A DNA stretch of 64,000 nt from Rickettsia tillamookensis (GTDB taxonomy: Bacteria; Pseudomonadota; Alphaproteobacteria; Rickettsiales; Rickettsiaceae): the NCBI RefSeq assembly GCF_016743795.2, contig NZ_CP060138.2:1-64000 (forward strand), in the 5' to 3' direction. The notes below the pieces were generated by a model. The model did no database searches, had not been told where the DNA came from, and saw nothing but the letters and a program-made list of their open reading frames with translations. Shown piece by piece: positions 40,361 to 48,520 of the stretch. The number at the start of each line of letters is the position of its first letter. Within the stretch, counting starts at the first letter, position 1. The translations under genes were made by a program, and so were the position numbers.

Positions 40361-40857
40361 CTTACCTCTTTTTTAATGAATTTGTAAATTTGATAATTAT
40401 TTGTTTTGTCTATTATTACCGAATGCCATCCTGCTAGAGAATCAATAGGAAAAAAAGTATCTCCATCATAATTTTTATTTATTTTTGTAAGTAAAAATTC
40501 ATCAATAACATTTTGCTCTAGGAAAAGAGTCGCTATTTCTGCCCCTCCAACCATAAAAATTTTCTTATCAGTAAAAGGTTTTATTACCCGCCAAAAATCA
40601 TCTAAAGATTTAATAAAAAATATATTATTATAAGATTGTAATGGTGTATTTCTTGAAAAAACAATACAAATACAATTTTTTAGAATCTTTGTAGGTATAG
40701 AGTCAAAGGTTTTCCGTCCCATGACTATAATATTATTTTTTACCGTCTGATAAAAATATTCAAACTCCTTAGTATAAGACCAAGGCATCTGACCTTTATT
40801 ACCTATCACCCCTTGTGGGTCACATGCCATTATACCGGTGATTTTTCTATTTTTCAT
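40357..40857 (-). CDS. folA: Dihydrofolate reductase
   Basis: A 166-residue enzyme reducing dihydrofolate to tetrahydrofolate with NADPH. Motifs are MACDPQGVIGNKGQMPWSYTKE at the substrate/nicotinamide site, NIIVMGRKTFDSIP, and KKIFMVGGAEIATLFL; the C-terminus has YDGDTFFP. It starts within the last codons of folKP and ends within the start of the CADD-like gene, so all are translationally coupled. Confidence 0.93.
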   Translation of the reverse strand: MKNRKITGIMACDPQGVIGNKGQMPWSYTKEFEYFYQTVKNNIIVMGRKTFDSIPTKILKNCICIVFSRNTPLQSYNNIFFIKSLDDFWRVIKPFTDKKIFMVGGAEIATLFLEQNVIDEFLLTKINKNYDGDTFFPIDSLAGWHSVIIDKTNNYQIYKFIKKEVR

Positions 40858-42175
40858 GAGATGAATATTTAATCATATGGTTTGCTACAAAAAATCTTTG
40901 ATGCTCTATAACATTATGCACTCGTAAATAATCTGCTCCATGATCTGTTAAATATTTTGATATTGCTATTGTTTCTAAATCTCTTTCTGATGCTTTGGAA
41001 TTATAAAAAGCAGAAATATAAGATTTTCGAGAGTGTCCTACCAATATCTCACATCCTAGATTTTTAAATTTTTTAATATGTTGTAATATATATAAATTTT
41101 GATAAACGGATTTTCCAAAACCAATTCCAGGATCAAGAATGATATTTTTTCTATCAAATCCACATTTTTCTAATCTTGTTATTTCTTGCTCTGCCCATAT
41201 ATTTAAGCTAGCAAGCGGAGAGTTATCGAAATCAAGACATTCTTGTTTTTGCGGTGGAACGATTAATGAGTGCATAGTAATAATTTTACAATTATAATCG
41301 GCAATTAATTGTAATGTATAGTCATCTAGATTATTTTTAACCAAGTTTATACAGGAAATAGGGTATTTTTTTAAAACATTTTTAATTACTTCAGGAGTAA
41401 AACTATCAATACTGACTATAACTTCTTTTTCCTTTATAACTTCCCTAAGCTCTTCAAGAACATTCTCAAGCCTTGCATATTCTTCATCTTCATTAATAAT
41501 TAAAGCAGAAGGACGTGTTGATTGTGATCCAAGCTCAATTATTGTAGCCACTTCATTTATCAAGCGTACAAAATTTCTAACGGCATCTTCTTTATGAAAA
41601 CTTAAGCCCCCATCAGAAAAAGAATCAGGAGTAATATTTAAAATACCGACAAATTGAGGATTTAAAACAAGAGAGCGTATAACTCCTTGATTTTCAATTA
41701 AATGTGCTATTTCTGCAAAGGTTTTATTGTGGTAAAAATTATTAGTCAGACATGAATAACGACATTCCAAGCTTAAACCTGCAATTAGATGAATAAGAAA
41801 CGGTCTGTTTAATAATTCAGGATGCGGTATTTTTAAATCAGGCAAATCTATATGGAAATTATTCCAAAGTAGGATATCTAAGTCAATAACTCTTGGAGAC
41901 CATTTATCGTAAGAGTTTGCTCGACCTAGTTGTTTTTCAATCTTTTTAAGCTCAGTTAGAATTTTACTAGGCGTTAAAGTACTTTTACCCTGCACCACCA
42001 TATTTAAATATGACTTATTCCAAGCTTTATCCGCATTAGGTGGTAGAATGACTTGTGTTTCAAAAATAATAGATTGCTTAAGCAATGTAAAATCACAGTT
42101 TTTTAGTAAATTTAGAGCTTTTTTAATATTTAAAAGTCTATTACCTAAATTACTGCCTATAGAAATATAAATCAT
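40847..42175 (-). CDS. folKP: Bifunctional HPPK / dihydropteroate synthase (FolKP fusion)
   Basis: A 442-residue fusion starting at the ATG at 42175 (MIYISIGSNLGNRLLN). Residues 1 to about 155 are 6-hydroxymethyl-dihydropterin pyrophosphokinase (SPRVIDLDILLWNN, IPHPELLNRPFLI). Residues about 180-430 are dihydropteroate synthase (VGILNITPDSFSDGG, IELGSQSTRPSA, IILDPGIGFGKSVYQN, ILVGHSRKSYIS). It joins the pterin to para-aminobenzoate. A longer reading from 42235 would only translate a repeat and is rejected. FolK-FolP fusion genes also occur in Chlamydia. Confidence 0.93.
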   Translation of the reverse strand: MIYISIGSNLGNRLLNIKKALNLLKNCDFTLLKQSIIFETQVILPPNADKAWNKSYLNMVVQGKSTLTPSKILTELKKIEKQLGRANSYDKWSPRVIDLDILLWNNFHIDLPDLKIPHPELLNRPFLIHLIAGLSLECRYSCLTNNFYHNKTFAEIAHLIENQGVIRSLVLNPQFVGILNITPDSFSDGGLSFHKEDAVRNFVRLINEVATIIELGSQSTRPSALIINEDEEYARLENVLEELREVIKEKEVIVSIDSFTPEVIKNVLKKYPISCINLVKNNLDDYTLQLIADYNCKIITMHSLIVPPQKQECLDFDNSPLASLNIWAEQEITRLEKCGFDRKNIILDPGIGFGKSVYQNLYILQHIKKFKNLGCEILVGHSRKSYISAFYNSKASERDLETIAISKYLTDHGADYLRVHNVIEHQRFFVANHMIKYSSHEK

Positions 42176-42177
42176 AA

Positions 42178-42304
42178 TATACTCGTTTAATTTGAAAAAT
42201 TGGCTGCGTAATTCTACAAGTACTGCGGTACTCACGTATTATTATACGCTCCGTTCCTCGTCTTGTTGATTCCTTGCTCTTTTCCAAATTAAACTTTGTA
42301 TATC
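42178..42304. repeat. Palindromic repeat, family C, between folB and folKP
   Basis: TATACTCGTTTAATTTGAAA at the left and CCAAATTAAACTTTGTATA at the right. Its right part encodes the last residues of FolB. Confidence 0.82.
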
Positions 42305-42670
42305 TTTTCCTGAATAAGAAAAAGAAACTCCGCCATGCACTCCTGAAACCGATGATTTTAATTTAGTAACGGTTACGTTTAGAAAAATCTTTTCTAATTT
42401 AGATTCGATAAAATTTTGATAAATAATATCATATATTTGTGCAGCTAAATACTCGATAAGATTAAAGTGATTTTCTTGAGAAAGTTTTTGTACTAGCCGT
42501 ACGATTTCTGCATAACAAACAGTATCGTTTATATTATCCGTTATAGTAGCAGGAGGAGGAGTTGATAGAAGGAGTTTTATGTTAATTTTTACAGGTTGAG
42601 CGTGGTGTTTTTCTTGAGTACTACAACCAAGATGTACCCAAGTTATTAGTTCTAAAATATTAAGTTCACA
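42242..42670 (-). CDS. folB: Dihydroneopterin aldolase FolB, GTG start
   Basis: A 142-residue protein read from a GTG at 42670 (VNLNILELITWVHLGCSTQE). The conserved pattern is clear: HHAQPVKINIKLLL, then INDTVCYAEIVRLVQKLS and HFNLIEYLAAQIYD, then KIFLNVTVTKLK. It interconverts dihydroneopterin to hydroxymethyl-dihydropterin. An in-frame TAA ten nucleotides upstream of the GTG excludes a longer form. The last 20 or so residues come from the palindromic repeat. It heads the folate operon. The ribosome site is weak, so expression level is uncertain. Confidence 0.8.
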   Translation of the reverse strand, partial: CELNILELITWVHLGCSTQEKHHAQPVKINIKLLLSTPPPATITDNINDTVCYAEIVRLVQKLSQENHFNLIEYLAAQIYDIIYQNFIESKLEKIFLNVTVTKLKSSVSGVHGGVSFSYSGKDIQSLIWKRARNQQDEERSV

Positions 42671-42753
42671 TGAATAATTTAAGTTGAAAGCTTCATACCT
42701 ATCATAAGATTAATATTAGTTTAGTATAAGCTCTTTATGAAAAGATACAATAG

Positions 42754-43422
42754 TTAAATTGATATACCGCCACTTTTTTTAAAGCCGGCATGAGCTTTTT
42801 CAAGTTTTTTAATAAGTCTAGGTGAATATGATTTAATGTCTTTTTCCTTGCCGCCTTCATATTTTTTAGCGAGTTTCATGCCGCCTCTGATCATATTATA
42901 GGCAAAATTCATTACTTTCGTTTCGCCTGCTATTCTTTTTGGATTCATAAACATATAAACTTGATAAACGGCAAAGCTCTTTATTAAACGCTTTAAGTCC
43001 ATTCTAGCTTGTTTGGTTATACCTTGCAATTTATCTTTTGGGTTTGCAAGGTTTTTATTAGCATCTCTAACGATTTTAGAACGTTGATGCATTAAATAAT
43101 TACTGACTTCGGCAACGTTCTTGTTAATGAGCTTCTCATCCATTTTAAGCATTTTAAGCTTTAAGTTTTTAGTTTTACCTAAATACTTACGGATTAATAA
43201 GATAATTCGGCTTTGCAGTTGAGTTAAATCCATAGTTTGTTCGTTTAAGATAGCAAATATTCGCTCTATCTCATACTCAAACTCTTCATTTTGGCTTAAT
43301 TCTTCAAAAATTTCCTCTACCTCTTTACTCTCAAGTATAAGATCGTCACTAATACCCATTAATGCATCTTTTATTTGATCAGCGATTTTTTTGGTATCTT
43401 CGGAAAATTGATTATTTGTCAT
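42754..43422 (-). CDS. Helical hypothetical protein, 222 residues
   Basis: Not recognised by function. It is highly charged and predicted helical throughout, with coiled-coil-like stretches (KKIADQIKDALMGISDDLIL and LIRKYLGKTKNLKLKMLKMD) and a basic C-terminus (KAHAGFKKSGG). No signal peptide or clear membrane helix is present. The clean frame and codon use indicate a real gene, likely conserved in the genus. It is separated from folB by about 80 bases and could be upstream in the same transcript. Confidence 0.7.
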   Translation of the reverse strand: MTNNQFSEDTKKIADQIKDALMGISDDLILESKEVEEIFEELSQNEEFEYEIERIFAILNEQTMDLTQLQSRIILLIRKYLGKTKNLKLKMLKMDEKLINKNVAEVSNYLMHQRSKIVRDANKNLANPKDKLQGITKQARMDLKRLIKSFAVYQVYMFMNPKRIAGETKVMNFAYNMIRGGMKLAKKYEGGKEKDIKSYSPRLIKKLEKAHAGFKKSGGISI

Positions 43423-43514
43423 AATCTAATTCATCGTTAAATATAGCTATTTTTATACTAGCACCACATTTCTACTTGTCTATAAAAATTGTATTAAGAG
43501 ATATTAAATTTTTC

Positions 43515-45674
43515 TCATTGCGGATACTCTGAGGAATTATAATAAGCACCTAACATATTGCTAGAATCTTCATTATTATCATAATATGTTTTAAATGAAG
43601 TATTAGGGTTTAAATCATCGAATTTAAGTAAAGGTTCTTTAAAATATGAATCATGTGACCGGCTTGCCGTAATATTCGTATAATCAGTTTCTAGTTTTTC
43701 TTCTTTAAATTTTTCTGCTAAATTTTTGTATTTTTCAGTTTTTTGTATAAATTTAAGTTGACTACAAGGTGCAGAAATCATTGATGTTAACTCTTTAGAC
43801 AAATCATATAATATTCCGTAAGGTTTAGGTCTTCCTTGTTCTTCTATGAGAGCTTTCGTATTAAGACAAAATACTTTTAGTGAATCTTGCAGACTTTTTT
43901 CTGATATATCTAGATTATATTGGTTATAAAAATCACCTTGGCTTGAATATAATTCAATTATCTCTGATGTTAATTTAGCTATATCTTGCGGGTTCTTTTG
44001 CTGTATTTTCTTTTTTAGTTCTGATTCTTTGAGATGTAATAATTTATTAAAAGCTTCTTTTGCATAAGATATATGAGTAGTAGTTTTAAAATATTCTAAA
44101 GCTTTTACATAATTTCCGCTCTTAAATTCAATCTTCCCAAGTTTTATATTTGCCTCTTCAGAACCAAGATTAGCAGCGTTTTCATACAATTCTATTGATT
44201 CTTTAGATAGTTTTGTTGAGCCATTAGCTGTATAGATTTGTGCTTGCCCACAATAAATTTCTGCTAATTGATGTTTATATAAGTTTTCGTTTTTATAACA
44301 ATCATTAATAGATTTATGAGTTTCTTTTAGTAATTTTTCTAATAAATTGTAAATAGGTAGCTCTTGATCCGGTAACACAGGCTTATGTAAAAGCTTATCA
44401 TATATTACTTCATCAAGATTTCTAGATATTTCTGTAATAGATTTAGAGGCGGTAATATACTTCCAAAGAGACTTAGCTTCTTGCTTGCTGACTGAGCCTA
44501 TTAGTTTTTCTAAATTACTAATGCTATTATTTATAGTTATACCTAATATATTATTAAAATTCTTAAAGCTCTTTGTTAAAAATAATTTAATATTATCTAG
44601 ATTTTCAATATCAGGGCTAGAATTGTTAATATGCTGTAAAAAGTTTTTTAAGTTATATATATTATTGATTGCTTTTAAATCTAAAATATCGTTATTTTTG
44701 ATATCTTCATAAAATTTTTCAATAGTCTCATTTAATTTGTTATAGAATGAATCTTTATCTTTGCATATTGTATGCTTAAATGATTCTAATAACTTTTCTT
44801 TTATATTATATGCCCCAAGGTTACTAAATAAATCGTTAAACCATTTTGCAGAATTAATTGTAACTAAATTTTCTTTTTCAGAAAATTTGATGTCAGATAA
44901 ATATTTAAGGTAATTTAGAAGGTTCTCTAATTTATTTTCTGATTTCGGTGTTTCTAAAAGCTGATTTAATTTTTTAACGGTTTCTAAGAAACTTCCTATA
45001 GTTTTGGCATTGTTTTCTAACTGTTTATAACAATTTACTATATCTATTAATTGTTTCAATTTGTCTGTTTTAGCCGAAATATCTTCAAAACTTAAATTAC
45101 TTTCTATATTTTGTTTCCATTTTTTTTCTATATATGTTTTAAACTCATTGATACTAATTAGTATTTCTTTATCAATTACATTTATAGCATTTAAAATATA
45201 TGTTAAATTTTCACCGTCGATTGTTATTTTATTATATTCATCTGGAATGATATAATTCTCATCTATAATATTTAATAGATCTTTATAGTCTTTTGCTTGT
45301 TCGCTAGCTTGAGGTAATAAATAAATAGAATCTTTTATTTTATTAATAATAATCTTTTGCTCATCGCTAAAATTACCGAGTTTTATAGTGTCATCAATAA
45401 TTTTAGATATACGAGTATTATTATTGCTTGCTGGGCTATCGGTCACTACTATAGATAAATTACCTTCATTTATATCAATATATCTCAATAATTTAGTAAA
45501 TTGTTCAAATATACCGACAAGTTTTTCTAGATTGGCTTTGACAAGGGAAGAGTTAGAGTTTTTGGTTTCAATATTTTTTATTGCTAATATAAATTTAGTA
45601 GGAGTCGTACTTAGAATTTTTTGTAGAAAAAATTTATCAATAGTAGATTCAGAGGATGAATTAGCAGCATCCAA
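43515..45674 (-). CDS. Large helical protein with TPR/Sel1-like repeats
   Basis: A 719-residue protein without an evident enzyme domain. The first 430 residues are Asn/Lys/Ile-rich and helical. Residues about 470-540 contain Sel1/TPR-like units ([38 protein letters not shown]). The last 70 residues are Tyr/Ser/Asn-rich and look disordered ([19 protein letters not shown]). There is no signal peptide. Protein-protein interaction is a fair guess, possibly with host factors, but function is unknown. Confidence 0.65.
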   Translation of the reverse strand: MDAANSSSESTIDKFFLQKILSTTPTKFILAIKNIETKNSNSSLVKANLEKLVGIFEQFTKLLRYIDINEGNLSIVVTDSPASNNNTRISKIIDDTIKLGNFSDEQKIIINKIKDSIYLLPQASEQAKDYKDLLNIIDENYIIPDEYNKITIDGENLTYILNAINVIDKEILISINEFKTYIEKKWKQNIESNLSFEDISAKTDKLKQLIDIVNCYKQLENNAKTIGSFLETVKKLNQLLETPKSENKLENLLNYLKYLSDIKFSEKENLVTINSAKWFNDLFSNLGAYNIKEKLLESFKHTICKDKDSFYNKLNETIEKFYEDIKNNDILDLKAINNIYNLKNFLQHINNSSPDIENLDNIKLFLTKSFKNFNNILGITINNSISNLEKLIGSVSKQEAKSLWKYITASKSITEISRNLDEVIYDKLLHKPVLPDQELPIYNLLEKLLKETHKSINDCYKNENLYKHQLAEIYCGQAQIYTANGSTKLSKESIELYENAANLGSEEANIKLGKIEFKSGNYVKALEYFKTTTHISYAKEAFNKLLHLKESELKKKIQQKNPQDIAKLTSEIIELYSSQGDFYNQYNLDISEKSLQDSLKVFCLNTKALIEEQGRPKPYGILYDLSKELTSMISAPCSQLKFIQKTEKYKNLAEKFKEEKLETDYTNITASRSHDSYFKEPLLKFDDLNPNTSFKTYYDNNEDSSNMLGAYYNSSEYPQ

Positions 45675-45749
45675 ATAAGAACTTTTATATGTTTATTTTA
45701 TTCTTCATTAACTCCGTCTAAGCTTAAGATTGGTGCAAAAACTAGCAAT

Positions 45750-46208
45750 ATGGACGATTTGCCTAAAATTAAGTTTACTCTTATAGATCAAGAAGGAAAG
45801 AAATTTGATAGTACCCATTTGCAAGGTCATTTAAGCTTGATTTATTTTGGTACTACCTATTCCTTGTATGACAACCAAGCACTAAAAAGAGTAGAAGATA
45901 TTATTAAGATTTTGAAGAAAGAGAATATTGTAGTACAAGTAGTTTTTATTACTCTAGATCCTGAGCATGATACAAGTGAGGTATTAAAAAAATATTTAGA
46001 AAAAATAGATAATAATTTTATAGGTTTAACGGGGAGAGTACAAGATATTGAACAATTAGCAGATCAATTTAAGGTCTTCTATACATCCAAAATATTTGAT
46101 GTAAAAACAAACGAATATGAATTACAACATTCTAATTTCGTGTATTTAATTAGCAGCCAGGGAAAATTTTTAAAGCATTATTGCTTAGGCTTACCGAAAA
46201 ATGATTAG
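45750..46208 (+). CDS. SCO1/SenC-like protein lacking the copper cysteine pair
   Basis: A 152-residue thioredoxin-fold protein with the SCO order of motifs: FTLIDQEGKKFDSTHLQGH, LIYFGTTYSLYDNQ where SCO proteins have TYCPxxCP, then VFITLDPEHDTSEVLKKYL, a SNFVYLISSQGKF segment preceded by the conserved His (LQHSNF). The CxxxC copper ligands are missing, and no N-terminal membrane anchor follows a start codon, although the frame is open further upstream without ATG. It is likely a degenerate or non-copper paralogue of the cytochrome oxidase assembly factor. Confidence 0.75.
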   Translation: MDDLPKIKFTLIDQEGKKFDSTHLQGHLSLIYFGTTYSLYDNQALKRVEDIIKILKKENIVVQVVFITLDPEHDTSEVLKKYLEKIDNNFIGLTGRVQDIEQLADQFKVFYTSKIFDVKTNEYELQHSNFVYLISSQGKFLKHYCLGLPKND

Positions 46209-46247
46209 TGACCGTTTGCGGGTGTTGCGAGACTTATTATCCCTCTC

Positions 46248-46348
46248 TGTCATCCCGTGATTTATTCACGGGATCCAGCTTAAATTACTAATAATATTAA
46301 TATTTAAAATTGTTTTTCTGGACCCCGTGGTCAAGCCACGGGGTGACA
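46248..46348. repeat. Palindromic repeat, family B
   Basis: TGTCATCCCGTGATTTATTC at the left and GTCAAGCCACGGGGTGACA at the right, between the convergent SCO-like and algH genes. Confidence 0.8.
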
Positions 46349-46376
46349 GTACAGAACCAGTGAACGTTCACACTGA

Positions 46377-46946
46377 TTAAGCATTTCCTATTTGTGATGA
46401 GAAATGTATTTCATCAATGCCTAAGTGTTTTAATGCATTATGCCATTTACTTTCAGGATTATCGGCAAAAATAAATTCTTTATTACAATCCATAACCAGC
46501 CATAGGTTTTTTTCTAATTCTTCTTCAAGCTGCCCTGGTTTCCATGCGGTATAACCGACAATGAATAAGCTATTTTTAGGTCCTTTCCCGAAAGCTATAT
46601 CTTCTGAAATTTCTAAATTAGAGCTTACTGCTAAATCATTCTGGAAATCCAATAACAAATTTTTATTATAATCGCTAGAATGAAGAAAAAACCCTTTTTC
46701 ATGTTCTACGGGTCCGCCAAGATATATAGGAACCATAACAGGGGTTGTTATTTCGTCATTTTTTATTTTAAAAAACGATTTTAAATCTATATGATTTACT
46801 AAGCGGTTAAATATTAATCCTATTGCTCCTTCTTCCGTGTGTGATAACATATAAATTAAGGATTTATGGTAAATGCCTTTTGTAATTACATGCGGTGTAG
46901 CAACGAGTGTTTTACCGGATAAGTTATGAAAAATTTTATCGCCCAT
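46377..46946 (-). CDS. AlgH / UPF0301 family protein
   Basis: A 189-residue protein of the widespread YqgE/AlgH family, function uncertain. Motifs: [20 protein letters not shown] at the N-terminus, [30 protein letters not shown], and the C-terminal [17 protein letters not shown] with [10 protein letters not shown]. All core elements are intact and the length is normal. It is divergent from the cvpA-like gene. Confidence 0.93.
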   Translation of the reverse strand: MGDKIFHNLSGKTLVATPHVITKGIYHKSLIYMLSHTEEGAIGLIFNRLVNHIDLKSFFKIKNDEITTPVMVPIYLGGPVEHEKGFFLHSSDYNKNLLLDFQNDLAVSSNLEISEDIAFGKGPKNSLFIVGYTAWKPGQLEEELEKNLWLVMDCNKEFIFADNPESKWHNALKHLGIDEIHFSSQIGNA

Positions 46947-47019
46947 AAATAAAACTTTGTTATAATATTACTAAAGTATATAAGATTTAAATCCAATTAT
47001 TCAATAGAAGTTAACAATA

Positions 47020-47688
47020 ATGATCACATTTTTTGATATTACTATTTTTGCTATTATTACTCTTTTCTCATTTTTCGGCTTATATCAAGGCATAATCGGG
47101 TTTTCAACTAGAATACTCGGTTTTATTACTTCTATAATGTTAGGATATTTCTTATATCCGTATATTTCTGAGCTAATCGGGAAATATATGGATAATGAGG
47201 TTATAAGAATAATTATTGCCGGTGTTATATCTTATGTTATTTCTTTAATTTTATGTGTTTTTATAGTTTATAAATTTCTTGCTATAATTTCCTTTATGAG
47301 AAACGGTTTTATCGACAGATTCTTAGGGCTATTAGCGGGATTTGCCGTAGGTACTACTATCTCGTTAGTACTATTTTTTATAACAATGATTTTTACTTCT
47401 GAAAACTATTTTAAAAGTAAATCTTTAAAAGATTTTGTAGTAAGTAGCAAACAGAGCAAATATGGAGGAGTGCTGAAAGTTTCCGTCACCACTGATTATT
47501 TAGATGAATTAAGTAAAAATATTATAGTTATAATTCCAAACGAGACTTTAAAATCTATTGAAATATTTGAAAATAAAGACTTAAATAATTTCAAAAACTC
47601 CCTTAAGAAATCGAATGATTCTAACGATGATGAGGATGTATTTTCTCAAGAATTACAAGATGAGCTTTCTAATATAGATGATGAGTAA
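47020..47688 (+). CDS. CvpA-family inner membrane protein
   Basis: A 222-residue protein with four to five hydrophobic helices in the first 130 residues (FDITIFAIITLFSFFGLYQG, LGFITSIMLGYFLYPYIS, IIAGVISYVISLILCVFIVY, FLGLLAGFAVGTTISLVLFF). RNGFIDRFLGLLAGFAVG matches the conserved CvpA loop. A polar, acidic C-terminal tail follows. CvpA proteins are linked to colicin V export and envelope stress; the role here is unknown. Confidence 0.83.
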   Translation: MITFFDITIFAIITLFSFFGLYQGIIGFSTRILGFITSIMLGYFLYPYISELIGKYMDNEVIRIIIAGVISYVISLILCVFIVYKFLAIISFMRNGFIDRFLGLLAGFAVGTTISLVLFFITMIFTSENYFKSKSLKDFVVSSKQSKYGGVLKVSVTTDYLDELSKNIIVIIPNETLKSIEIFENKDLNNFKNSLKKSNDSNDDEDVFSQELQDELSNIDDE

Positions 47689-47723
47689 GCTGTTATTTTA
47701 ACGTTATTGCACGGATACCAAAT

Positions 47724-47816
47724 CGTCATTGCGAGCGACCGTGGGAGTGCGGCAATCTCGTTAAATGTCCTGAGATTGCTTCGTCGAATTACTATGTAAT
47801 TCTTCTCGCAATGACG
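47724..47816. repeat. Palindromic repeat, family A
   Basis: CGTCATTGCGAGCGACCG at the left, TTCTTCTCGCAATGACG at the right. It lies in the 365-base gap between the cvpA-like gene and the second autotransporter, which also contains AT-rich sequence and the promoter at 47972. Confidence 0.82.
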
Positions 47817-47971
47817 ATTCGTTATACCTACTCACAATAACAATCGTCCACCAAACAAACACCATAACCTCTACCTTTCATTAAACCAGACTATTTCCCT
47901 TAAATTTCATAAATCACTCTATCGTAATTAATTAATAAATATTAACCAATAGTAAATTTATTAATTAATTA

Positions 47972-48000
47972 TTGTGCGTCGTAAATAAATAGTGTATAAT
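47972..48000 (+). promoter_or_regulatory. Promoter of the second autotransporter gene
   Basis: TTGTGC (47972-47977), a 17-base spacer and perfect TATAAT (47995-48000), 53 bases upstream of the ATG at 48054. The layout resembles the sca1 promoter. Confidence 0.62.
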
Positions 48001-48053
48001 GACCGATAAGTTAAGTGGTAAAATCATTAAAACAACAAGTTATAGGGGAAATT

Positions 48054-48467
48054 ATGACTAATATGAAAAAAACTTTTTTAAATAAACTTTTACTAGCAAC
48101 CAGTAGTATCGGATTACTTGTAAGCATGGAAAGCTCAGCGGCGAATACTGTGCCTGTTCCTAACATACATGATCCTTTACCTTTAAACCGTAATACTGCT
48201 TTTACTGCAAATATAAATCTTTGGCGTAGTAATAATGGTAACTTATATAATCCACGAGGTGGCGATAACATTATTTTATCAGGTCCACATAATATTGAGA
48301 TTAATAACGATATTAATTTAGGAGATATTAATAACTTTGGTTATAGAAGCAATATTGCAATTGCTCCTTATATTGGAGTAGATCGTGCAGTGAGTATAAA
48401 CAATATTATTAATGATAATGGCGTTCTCTATAGAAATGCCGGTAGAGATGCTCTAGTCGACCATTAG
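48054..48467 (+). pseudogene. Sca-family autotransporter, 5' part before a frameshift
   Basis: From the ATG at 48054, preceded by AGGGGAA, the frame gives a signal peptide (KKTFLNKLLLATSSIGLLVS ending SSAA) and the first 100 passenger residues, Asn/Ile-rich with beta-strand style. It stops after GRDALVDH at 48467. The next bases, in another frame, read RPLAYGNANATIQLELREV, which continues the passenger smoothly. A single-base change near 48450-48465 therefore separates signal peptide from the barrel. The longer GTG start at 48015 is less likely. Confidence 0.75.
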
Positions 48468-48520
48468 CATATGGTAATGCAAATGCAACAATACAGCTTG
48501 AGCTTCGAGAAGTAGGAGTA

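Noticed and set aside
42176..42235. Longer N-terminus for FolKP
   Set aside because: The extra 20 residues translate repeat sequence; the ATG at 42175 gives the canonical HPPK start.
42661..42720. folB lacking a usable start codon
   Set aside because: Careful reading shows GTG at 42670 in frame with the conserved sequence, so the gene need not be called broken.
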